Source of the DNA: Microbacterium arborescens
Lineage (GTDB): Bacteria > Actinomycetota > Actinomycetes > Actinomycetales > Microbacteriaceae
Assembly: GCA_003339645.1 (NCBI GenBank)
Contig: QNUV01000099.1
Coordinates: 558,001-622,000 of the forward strand
Reading direction: 5' to 3'
DNA length: 64,000 bases
This document shows, piece by piece, positions 35,226-42,815 of this stretch. The position numbers and the translations under genes were made by a program. Position 1 is the stretch's first letter, and every line of letters starts with the position of its first letter. The notes under the pieces are model-generated. The model saw nothing but the letters and a program-made list of their open reading frames with translations. It searched no databases and was not told the origin of the DNA.

Positions 35226-35867
35226 CTACGTGGCGGCGGGCTCGGGCTCCGCGGGCTCGACACCCTCGGGCAGAGCCTGAGTGGTCGTGAGCGCGAACGC
35301 GACGTGCAGCGCCAGCTCGGCCGACTGCTGCGGGTCGGAGCACAACCCCATGACGACGGCGGTGCCCGCCCCGCCGGGAAGACGGATCTCGCCGACCGCC
35401 GTGAGGTGCGGCATCCCGCCGTCCATCGACGCGCCGAGGGTGATGGTGCCGACGCGGCCGTCCGGGGTGGTGAAGCTCTCGCTGCGCCCGCCCTCGCCGA
35501 ACCGCGCGAGCGGGAGCAGCCGGTGGAACGCCGTCGCGGCGGCGTCGGTCTCGGCCGTCCCCGGCACCACGTTCGTGCAGAGGAAGAACGCCGCCGGGCG
35601 CTCGCCCAGCGTCAGCGAGACACCGGCGAAGGCGAAGGCTGTGTCGGCGAACAGCTCGACGCCGGCGCGGAAGCCGTCGACGATCGCGTCGCGCGCAGCA
35701 TCCGGGAGCCAGCCCTCGGCACTCACGAGGTACCAGTCGAGCCACTCCTGCGGCGAACGATCGCCGAACGAGCGGAACTCGATCCACCCCTGGGGCACGC
35801 GCTGCCAGACCCGCAGCGGCGCAGCCTCAGCCGCGATCGGGTCGAGCGTCGCCTCCTGCTCGGTCAT
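35226..35867 (-). CDS. Soluble protein of unknown function next to WXG effector (chaperone/immunity candidate)
   Basis: 213-residue acidic, signal-less protein that looks like a single alpha/beta domain (WQRVPQGWIEF near the start, HVAFALTTTQ near the end). I do not recognise a family with confidence. The ATG overlaps the stop of the WXG-headed gene by one base (TGATG), the tightest type of coupling, which is common for a secreted protein and its cytosolic chaperone or immunity partner. RBS AGGAGAT lies within the preceding coding sequence. Confidence 0.75.
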   Translation of the reverse strand: MTEQEATLDPIAAEAAPLRVWQRVPQGWIEFRSFGDRSPQEWLDWYLVSAEGWLPDAARDAIVDGFRAGVELFADTAFAFAGVSLTLGERPAAFFLCTNVVPGTAETDAAATAFHRLLPLARFGEGGRSESFTTPDGRVGTITLGASMDGGMPHLTAVGEIRLPGGAGTAVVMGLCSDPQQSAELALHVAFALTTTQALPEGVEPAEPEPAAT

Positions 35868-36994
35868 CAGATCTCCTCGTCGGTGCGCGGACCGTTGCCG
35901 CGCAGGGTGTTGTTGAACCGCTCGGAGAGGTTCTGCCACGGCCCGGTCAGACTGTCGACGAAGTCCGTCCCCTTGCTGTGGGCGTCCATCGCACTGTTCA
36001 CGGTCCAGTAGGTGTTCGCGACCATGTTGGGCAGATTGACGTTGAGCGCCACGGCGACACTTCCCGCCGCGGCCCCACCGCCGGCCATGGCCGGCGTCAT
36101 GCCCTGGATCGACGGGATGAGCACCTGTCCACCGGGGCCGATCAGCGCCTTTGCAGCCTGCCCGAGCGCGCCACCCGCGAGCAGTCCGAGGGCGCCGGTG
36201 GCGAACTCGGCGAACGTTCCACGACCGGTCGCCCATTGCAGGCCGTCGATCGCGACGAGCGCGATGGACATGATGAGCGCCACCGTGCCGAGGACGGGGA
36301 TGAAGAGCGAGAGGATCGCGATGATCGGTAGCGCCGCCCGGAGGATGTCCTCCAGGATCGGCACCACGTTGTCCATGAGCCAGTTGCCTGCGTCGGCGAG
36401 CCAGTCGCCGGCCGAGCCCAGGAAGTTCATGACCGGATTGCCGGCGTAGGAGTTCAGCGTGTCGCTCGCGGACAGCAGCGCTCCGGCCGCGGCGGCAGCA
36501 TCGGCGTCGACCTCGTCCTTGAGCTGACGAGCACGCGCGCGGATCGACTCCAGCTCGCCCTGCGCGTTCGCCAGCGCCGTCGACGCGTTCGACACGGCAT
36601 CCGGGTCGGCGTCCTCGGCGTCCTTGTTCGCCTGTGCCTGCGCATGGGCCGATTCCGATGAGGCGACGCTCGCGGATGCCGCTGAGGCCTCCTCCGCGAG
36701 CGCTGCGGCACGCCGCTGGTAGTTGGTGAGCTGATCGGTCCAGGTCGCGAGGGCGGTCCGCGATGTGCGCAACGCCTCGCCGGTGTCACTGAGGTGCGGT
36801 CGGAAGTCCTCGCTGAGTGCGGCGCGGAACGCCGTCGCCGACTTTCCGATCCAGGCGGCGTCGTCGGAGCCGTCCATCATCGACAGCGCGTCATCGACGC
36901 CGTCGCAGCTGGTGGTGAGCGCATCCACATATCCGGAGAGCGTCGCGACATCGCCAGGGGCGGGGTCGAAGCCGAGAGCGGAGAAGTCGGTCAC
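35867..36994 (-). CDS. WXG-headed hydrophobic protein, candidate T7SS substrate
   Basis: 375 residues. Residues 1-110 form a WXG100-like helical hairpin (Trp-Ile-Gly in DDAAWIGKSA). Residues 110-190 are an Ala-rich coiled coil. Residues about 215-330 are strongly hydrophobic and Gly-rich (ILEDILRAALPIIAILSLF; LGTVALIMSIALVAI; ALGLLAGGALGQA), suited to membrane insertion. It has no signal peptide. GTG start overlapping the WXG100 gene stop (GTGA). This layout fits a secreted membrane-active protein, followed in the operon by an unknown soluble protein and two membrane proteins. Toxin activity is inferred. Confidence 0.75.
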   Translation of the reverse strand: MTDFSALGFDPAPGDVATLSGYVDALTTSCDGVDDALSMMDGSDDAAWIGKSATAFRAALSEDFRPHLSDTGEALRTSRTALATWTDQLTNYQRRAAALAEEASAASASVASSESAHAQAQANKDAEDADPDAVSNASTALANAQGELESIRARARQLKDEVDADAAAAAGALLSASDTLNSYAGNPVMNFLGSAGDWLADAGNWLMDNVVPILEDILRAALPIIAILSLFIPVLGTVALIMSIALVAIDGLQWATGRGTFAEFATGALGLLAGGALGQAAKALIGPGGQVLIPSIQGMTPAMAGGGAAAGSVAVALNVNLPNMVANTYWTVNSAMDAHSKGTDFVDSLTGPWQNLSERFNNTLRGNGPRTDEEI

Positions 36995-37293
36995 GACGCC
37001 GATCCTTCCTGCGGAACCATGCTGTTGCCGAGCTCGGTGTCGAGCTGCTGGAATGCCTCGAGAATGCCCTCGAGTCCCGTGCCCGCGTCTTCCGCATAGC
37101 GGGCGAGTTTGTCGATACCGCCACCCCACGAATCGTGGAGATCCTCGAGACGCCGCCGCAGCACGTCTTGGGGCACGGCCGCGCCCGACACGTTCGACAT
37201 CGCCCGTGTCGCCCCGTCGAGAACATCCCGCATGTTCGCGTAAGCGTTGCGGCTGGCGCGCATCGCGCCGTAGTCGATCCGCACGTCGACCAT
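36991..37293 (-). CDS. WXG100 family protein
   Basis: Exactly 100 residues, two helices joined by the W-x-G turn (DSWGGGI, about residue 60). ESAT-6/CFP-10-like proteins of this size are secreted as dimers through type VII systems. The ATG at 37293 is five bases from GGAGGTGA-type ribosome site; a GTG six bases upstream is less well placed. It lies between the other ESAT-6-like gene and the WXG-headed protein, which it may accompany as a secretion partner. Confidence 0.88.
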   Translation of the reverse strand: MVDVRIDYGAMRASRNAYANMRDVLDGATRAMSNVSGAAVPQDVLRRRLEDLHDSWGGGIDKLARYAEDAGTGLEGILEAFQQLDTELGNSMVPQEGSAS

Positions 37294-37314
37294 GGTCACC
37301 TCCGAGAATCGAGC

Positions 37315-37345
37315 GGAGCCGAGGCGCCCAGGACGCCTCGGCTCC
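37315..37345. terminator. Hairpin between the two small WXG-type genes
   Basis: Perfect 12-bp stem GGAGCCGAGGCG / CGCCTCGGCTCC with a 7-base loop, in the 64-base gap within the operon. No T-run follows. It may act as a partial terminator or as an RNA-processing/stabilising hairpin, so that the first gene is expressed more than the rest. Confidence 0.6.
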
Positions 37346-37357
37346 GGGAAGACGAGA

Positions 37358-37645
37358 TCAGCTGCCGGCGAGCTGCTGGTCGAGGTCCTGGATCGCGCGC
37401 ATCATGCCCAGCAGCGACTCGGACATGTCGTTGATGCCATCGACCGCGTTCTTCAGACCCGTGGTGAGCTCGGAGTAGCCCTCACCGAACTTGCCCGACG
37501 CGTGCTGCGTCTTGAAGTCATCGCCCAGCAGCGTGTCGACCTGCGACTTCAGGGTGTCCAGCTGACCCTGAATGTCATCACGAGCCTGCGACAGCGAGCT
37601 CGCAACCTGCTCCATCTCGCCATAAGATGCACCGAAATCAGCCAT
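37358..37645 (-). CDS. ESAT-6-like WXG100 superfamily protein
   Basis: 95 residues, two amphipathic helices with a GDDFKTQHASGKF turn in place of Trp-X-Gly, so Phe takes the Trp position. No signal peptide. A strong GGAGGG site precedes the ATG. It is the first gene after the T7SS promoter box and is followed by a hairpin, consistent with high expression as the main secreted helper. It probably dimerises with itself or with the 100-residue protein downstream. Confidence 0.85.
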   Translation of the reverse strand: MADFGASYGEMEQVASSLSQARDDIQGQLDTLKSQVDTLLGDDFKTQHASGKFGEGYSELTTGLKNAVDGINDMSESLLGMMRAIQDLDQQLAGS

Positions 37646-37701
37646 GACGGCCCTCCTGAAAGTAGATGTCCCGACCCCCCTCCGGAGCCGACACCCAAAA
37701 C

Positions 37702-37743
37702 CTATCGGCAGCCCAGGCCCGAGGTCGATGGGGAGAACTCCCC
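37702..37743 (-). promoter_or_regulatory. T7SS promoter box, copy 2 (WXG operon)
   Basis: Minus strand: GGGGAG-TT-CTCCCC (37743-37730), ATCGAC, then CCGATAGGTT with CCGATAG at 37708-37702. Palindrome, ATCGAC and CCGATAG match copy 1 exactly in sequence and spacing. The WXG gene starts 57 bases downstream. Confidence 0.7.
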
Positions 37744-37759
37744 ATCTCGGAATGTGATA

Positions 37760-38195
37760 GGCAATCGCTTTCCGTCAGAACGACGGCCGGGGCGAACACA
37801 GACGGGTGCCGCGGGTCTCGGTTGCCCGCTCCGTCTGCGGGCGGCGGGAAAGAGGGCAGCCGCAGCTCACCGCGCGACCCCAGGCGAATGTCCGCGACGC
37901 CCCTGACGGGCGAGCCGGCGCGCGAGCCGACGCGAACGGCGCTCTACCCGACGCCGAGACGACGATTCGCGTCGGGTCGTCGTTCGTCGACGACGAAGCG
38001 ATCCGCACGCTCCCCACAGCCTCGGGTGCGCGCGACGCGCTCGCCCGGGCACGGGCGAGCTGAGACGTCGACGAGAGAAGAGCAGTCTTCGGTCCGTTCG
38101 CCGCGATGACGGCATGCGCATGCGCCGCCAGGTGAGCGATATTCGCGTCGTCGCCGGGTAACCGTCGAGGTTGTCTCGCCTTGTGGGTCTCGGAC
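37760..38195. other. 436-base stretch with no recognisable gene
   Basis: Between the WXG promoter and the end of the EssC-like gene. Both strands stay open for 80-150 codons (plus strand 37806-38063; minus strand entering from the EssC end) with GC-rich third positions, but no start with a ribosome site and no recognisable protein. A hairpin CCCGACGC (37947-37954) / GCGTCGGG (37979-37986) is present and might end the EssC transcript. It could be a decayed gene or a long untranslated region. Confidence 0.4.
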
Positions 38196-41100
38196 TCAGC
38201 GAATGGTCTCGGTGACGGTGTCGGTCGACACGGCCTCCCCCGCGCCCGCCGCGACCGGCCGGGGCGCCGCGACGGTCTCGGACTCGACGAGCGGCATCTG
38301 CACCGTGACGGCGCGACCGGCCTGCACGAAGATCCCGCGGCCCTCGGGGAAGTCGCTGCGCTTGACCTTCGGGAACGGCACCTTGAACACGGCGTCGCCG
38401 TCGAAGGCCTCCGGTTTGAGGATGATGCCCTTGCGGCCGCCCTTGAAGTCGCCCACGAGGCCGAAGCCGCTCGTGACCTGCGTGACGTCGGCATCGCCGA
38501 TGAGCAGGTGGTCGCTGCGGTTGACCGCCTGGAACAGGGCCTTCAGCGGGCGCTCCGCCGGCGAGTCGGCGAACTGCGGCACGTCTTCGACGACGATGAG
38601 GATGCGGCGTCCCAGCGTCTCGTCGGCGACGAGTTCGGCGAGCTCGGTGGCGAGTTCCTTCGCATCGTCGGGCGTCGTGGCGCTGCGCACCCACGGCGCG
38701 AAGTCGCGCAGCTGCGAGCGCCGGCCGCCGAAGTGGAACAGCGTCACCTCGGGGTCGAGGCGCGTCATCGACGTGATGATGGCCTTCATCGCGGTGGTCT
38801 TGCCCGCCATCGGCGGGCCGGCCACGACGAACGTTCCCACGGGGTCGAACTCGCGCGCGGCCAGGGTGTCTTCCGCGACGCCGAGCACCGGGAACTCGCC
38901 GATGCGGTCGGGAAGGTCCGCGGGCGCGAGACGCGTCGGCAGCGAACCGATCTCGGCGACCTCGCGCACGCCGCGCGAACGCAGCTCGTCGGCGAGCTGA
39001 CCGAGCAGCTTCGTCTGCTCCGCGACGTTCGGCGTTCCGCCGAGGACGGCGATCTGCGTCTCGAAGCCGTCGACGATGGCGCGTCCGGGCGCGGATCGCT
39101 CGTCGAGCACGTCCTTCGGCGCGTTCAGCAGCGCGTAGGCGTTCTCGTCCGAGAGGCGCAGCACGACGCGGCGCGAGATGTTCGAGCTGACCGCCGTCGG
39201 CACCGACCCCGAGCGATCGGCGGTCGCCACGACGTGGACGCCGAGCGGGCGGCCCTCGCCGAGGATCCGCATGAACGCCTGGTAGAACGGCATCCGTGCC
39301 GTGGTGGACTCCCACTCGGCCCGGAACTGCGGCAGCCCGTCGAGGAGCAGCACGATGCGCGCCTCGTCCCGGCCGGTGAGCTCGCGGTACTCGGCGATCG
39401 TCGACGCGTTGGCGGCGCTGAAGCGCTTGCCGCGGTCGTCGAGCACCTTCCCGAGCGAACGCATGATGCGCTGCACGCGCTCGGCGTCGTCGCCGGGGAT
39501 CACCGAACCGACATGCGGCAGGGTCTCGAGGCTCTTGAGCGAGCCCGATCCGAAGTCGAGGCCGTAGACCTCGATGTTCTCGGCTCGGCGGCCGGTCGTC
39601 GCGGCGGCGATGGCTATCGTGCGGAGCACCGTCGATTTGCCCGAGCCGCTGGTGCCGTACACGAGGAGCGAGCCGTCGCGGTCGGGCTCGAAGTACACGG
39701 CCTCCTGAAGCTGGCGTTCGGGGATGTCGCTCTTGCCGATGAGGATCGACCCGGCGCGGCCCGCGGGCAGCGAGCGGATGTCGACGGTCGTCTCCAGGTC
39801 GTCGAGCCACGGCCGTCGGGGAGCCGGAATGGCCGCGCGGTTGGCCGCGGCGACGAGGGTGGCGACGATGCGCTTCTGGTCATTGGGACCGGGATCGACC
39901 TCGGCGGCCGGGTCTTCGGGCTTCTCGTCGACCTCCCAGCGCTGCACGGATCCGAACCGCAGCTCGGCGACGCTCACATCCGCGGCGACGACCTCGTCGG
40001 TGCTCCAGCCACCGGCGTAGGCGGACTGGAAGGGAACGAGACGTCCGGGGCCGGTCTTGGCGATACCGCGGCCGGGGATGCTGGGATCGAATCGGGCCGC
40101 CACCGGGTCGTCCACGACATCCTTCGAATCCGACTCGTCGGCCATGCGGAGCGCGACGCGGAGGTTGGTGTTGGCGCGGAGGTTGTCCTTGATGACGCCG
40201 GCGGGGCGCTGCGTCGCCATGATGAGGTGGATGCCGAGGGAGCGACCGCGCTGGGCGATGTCGACGACGCCGTCGACGAACTCGGGCACCTCGCCGGCGA
40301 GCGCGGCGAACTCGTCGATGACGAGGACGAGCGCGGGCGGGGTCTCGGGGTCTCGGCGCTTCTCGAGCTCGAGCAGGTCCTTCGCCTTCTTGCGATTGAA
40401 CAGGTGCTCGCGGTGGTGCAGCTCGGCCCGGAGGCTCGTGAGCGCGCGCCGCACGAGGTGCGGGCTCAGGTCGGTGACGAGGCCGACGGTGTGCGGCAGT
40501 TCGACGCAGTCGGCGAAAGCCGATCCGCCCTTGTAGTCGACGAAGAGGAAGGTGACACGGTCGGGGCTGTGGGCCGCAGCCATGCCGAGCACCCACGCCT
40601 GCAGGAACTCCGACTTGCCGGCACCCGTCGTACCGCCGACGAGGGCGTGCGGGCCCTGCGTCCGCAGGTCGAGCGTCATGGCGTCGGTGGCCCCCTGGCC
40701 CACGATCGCGCGGAGGTTGCCGGCTTTCTTCAGGCGGGGCATCGCGGCGCCCGACCGGTCGAGGATCGTGTTGTTCTCGCGCCAGCGCTCGACCGCGAAC
40801 GTGGGGTCGGTCGCGAGCTCCGAGCCGACGAGCGAGAGGAACATCACCGAGTTCGGGATGTCGGAGGAGTCCTCGACGATCGTGCTCGCGTCGGTGACCG
40901 GTGCGAGCCGCTTCGCGAGCACCGTCATGAGCTCGTTCGAGACGCCCTCGACCTCGGTGACGGGGTACTCGACGCCGCTGCGCACCGTGCCGACGCGCGC
41001 CGCACCCAGGCCGGCCGAGACGTCGACGAACGTGCGGCAGACCGCCGGCAGAGCGTCGACGACGGGCGCGACGAAGATGCCGTAGACGCCGACGTCGGCG

Positions 41101-42773
41101 CCGCGCTCGAGCACCTGGATGAGTCGCGCGCGGTCGACGGGCGCATCGGAGGTCACGATGACGAGCACCGCGGTCTGCCCCGGGAAGGTCGCCTCCTCGG
41201 CGGCGCGCCGGACATCGGTGCCGTAGCGCATCGGGTCCCAGTCGTCGTCGAACGGCAGGCGCGGGGCGGCTGCCGCCTTCGACCGGCGCATCACGAGCTC
41301 CTCGAGCCCCGAGAGCAGGGCGGCACCGGTGGAGGCCGAGTCCGACAGCGGCATGTCGCGGAAGGGGCTGCGCTCGCTCGAGGTGTGAGGCAGCCATTTG
41401 AGCCACTCGAGCTCCTTCGCCCACTCGGGCTCGGTCAGCGCGACGGCGGCCAGGTCGTTCGGGGAGTGCAGACCGAACAGCTGCACGGCCAGTCCTCGAA
41501 GGGCGTCGGCCGCCTCACGAGCACCGCCGGCGACGCCCAGGACACCGACGCTCTGCAGTGACTCGAGCACCGGGACGCCGTCGATCAGGCGGTAGCGCTC
41601 ACGCAGCCGATCGACGCGTTCGACGTACTCCTGAAGCGCGTCGGGGTTCTCGGCCCGCTTGACGCTCGTGCGCGACGGGGCCTCGGAGGTGCCCATGCGC
41701 ACCGAGAGGAAATTCCAGTGCTCGGGGCGCCGAGTCCACAGCATCGGGCCGAGCTGCATCGCTTCCTCGAACACGACCGCCACCGGCGGCACCTCGGTGT
41801 TGCGCACCTCGCGCTCGCGCGGGCGCAGCCGGTACAGCTTCTCCTCGAGCTCCTCGAAGGTGCGCTCGAAGATCTCCACCTCCTTGCGCTGACGCTGACC
41901 GAGCTGCGTGCGCTGCGAGACGAAGTTGCCGAGCAGCATCATCGGCGTCATGAAGATGATCAGCAGCGTGCGGGGCTGATTGGTGATCGAGAACATCGCG
42001 ATGCCGAGGATCAGCGGGGCGATGAGCATCGGCCACGGGAAGAGCCGCGAGACCGGGTCCTTCGGCATCCGAGGCTCTTCGAGCTCCTCGCCGACGTAGC
42101 GCGCCTCGACCCGGGGGCTGCGGTTGAACAGCAGGCTGCCGCCGCGCTCGAGGACCGGGTCCTGCTCGACCGGAGCGAAGGTCTCGGCCATCGAGACCAC
42201 GAGCTCGGTGTCGCCCAGCTGGAAGCGCTGACCGGGGATGACGCGCAGACGCTGCACGAGACCGCCGTCGATCACGATGCCGTTGGCCGAGTTCAGGTCG
42301 ACCAGCTCGACGGAGGCACCGATCTCGATACGGGCGTGGCGCTTGGACACCAGCCGGTCGTCGAGCACGATGTCGTTGCCCTGCGAGCGGCCGATCGTGA
42401 AATGGCCCTGAGGCAGCGAGAACTCGCGTCCTGCGAGCGGTCCGCCGACGACGTGGAGGATGGCGGCCACGGGGCCGCCGGCTCCACGAGTGGCGACGTA
42501 GTCCGCGCCGAGGTTCGTCACGGAGGCGACGAAGCCCGAGCCGATCGGCGCGTCGCTGACCAGCATGTGCGGGTCGAGCATGACGAAGTCGGGCGACGTG
42601 GGCGGGGCCACCGTCAGCGTCAGGACATCGGAGTCGCCCGCGGCGACCTCGCGCCGCGGGTCGCTGTCGACGATCCGGCGCGCGACGTCGTGGACGGTCG
42701 CCGTCGAGTCGGACGTGACGACGATGTCGGTGCCGGTGTGATCGCGGCGCTGGAGCGTCAGCTTGAGTCTCAT
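38196..42773 (-). CDS. Type VII secretion FtsK/SpoIIIE ATPase, EssC/EccC-like with FHA domain
   Basis: Motor of the T7SS, 1525 residues. An N-terminal ubiquitin-like/FHA-like segment (1-95) is followed by an FHA domain (about 105-195, TIGRSQGNDIVLDD then SKRHARIEI then SANG). Two membrane helices lie at about 245-262 and 267-285. Three FtsK-type ATPase domains follow: Walker A at ~711 ([10 protein letters not shown], with VIDEFAAL), ~1040 (GTSGSGKST, with LLLDGLPQ, no catalytic Glu) and ~1320 (GPPMAGKTT, with VVED). A fused FHA plus all three ATPases in one chain is the Firmicutes EssC plan; actinobacterial EccC lacks FHA. EccB, EccD, EccE and MycP genes are absent here. Confidence 0.93.
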   Translation of the reverse strand: MRLKLTLQRRDHTGTDIVVTSDSTATVHDVARRIVDSDPRREVAAGDSDVLTLTVAPPTSPDFVMLDPHMLVSDAPIGSGFVASVTNLGADYVATRGAGGPVAAILHVVGGPLAGREFSLPQGHFTIGRSQGNDIVLDDRLVSKRHARIEIGASVELVDLNSANGIVIDGGLVQRLRVIPGQRFQLGDTELVVSMAETFAPVEQDPVLERGGSLLFNRSPRVEARYVGEELEEPRMPKDPVSRLFPWPMLIAPLILGIAMFSITNQPRTLLIIFMTPMMLLGNFVSQRTQLGQRQRKEVEIFERTFEELEEKLYRLRPREREVRNTEVPPVAVVFEEAMQLGPMLWTRRPEHWNFLSVRMGTSEAPSRTSVKRAENPDALQEYVERVDRLRERYRLIDGVPVLESLQSVGVLGVAGGAREAADALRGLAVQLFGLHSPNDLAAVALTEPEWAKELEWLKWLPHTSSERSPFRDMPLSDSASTGAALLSGLEELVMRRSKAAAAPRLPFDDDWDPMRYGTDVRRAAEEATFPGQTAVLVIVTSDAPVDRARLIQVLERGADVGVYGIFVAPVVDALPAVCRTFVDVSAGLGAARVGTVRSGVEYPVTEVEGVSNELMTVLAKRLAPVTDASTIVEDSSDIPNSVMFLSLVGSELATDPTFAVERWRENNTILDRSGAAMPRLKKAGNLRAIVGQGATDAMTLDLRTQGPHALVGGTTGAGKSEFLQAWVLGMAAAHSPDRVTFLFVDYKGGSAFADCVELPHTVGLVTDLSPHLVRRALTSLRAELHHREHLFNRKKAKDLLELEKRRDPETPPALVLVIDEFAALAGEVPEFVDGVVDIAQRGRSLGIHLIMATQRPAGVIKDNLRANTNLRVALRMADESDSKDVVDDPVAARFDPSIPGRGIAKTGPGRLVPFQSAYAGGWSTDEVVAADVSVAELRFGSVQRWEVDEKPEDPAAEVDPGPNDQKRIVATLVAAANRAAIPAPRRPWLDDLETTVDIRSLPAGRAGSILIGKSDIPERQLQEAVYFEPDRDGSLLVYGTSGSGKSTVLRTIAIAAATTGRRAENIEVYGLDFGSGSLKSLETLPHVGSVIPGDDAERVQRIMRSLGKVLDDRGKRFSAANASTIAEYRELTGRDEARIVLLLDGLPQFRAEWESTTARMPFYQAFMRILGEGRPLGVHVVATADRSGSVPTAVSSNISRRVVLRLSDENAYALLNAPKDVLDERSAPGRAIVDGFETQIAVLGGTPNVAEQTKLLGQLADELRSRGVREVAEIGSLPTRLAPADLPDRIGEFPVLGVAEDTLAAREFDPVGTFVVAGPPMAGKTTAMKAIITSMTRLDPEVTLFHFGGRRSQLRDFAPWVRSATTPDDAKELATELAELVADETLGRRILIVVEDVPQFADSPAERPLKALFQAVNRSDHLLIGDADVTQVTSGFGLVGDFKGGRKGIILKPEAFDGDAVFKVPFPKVKRSDFPEGRGIFVQAGRAVTVQMPLVESETVAAPRPVAAGAGEAVSTDTVTETIR

Positions 42774-42815
42774 CGAGGATTCCTGTCAGCCGTGCGACGT
42801 CGGTCGGCGGGGAGG

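Noticed and set aside
37806-38063. 85-codon plus-strand ORF in the gap of the T7SS locus
   Set aside because: No ribosome site before its GTG and no similarity recognised; reported only as part of an unassigned stretch.
38181-41561. 1126-codon open frame on the plus strand opposite the EssC-like gene
   Set aside because: A mirror of GC-rich codons on the other strand: low-complexity composition, no motif, no ribosome site.
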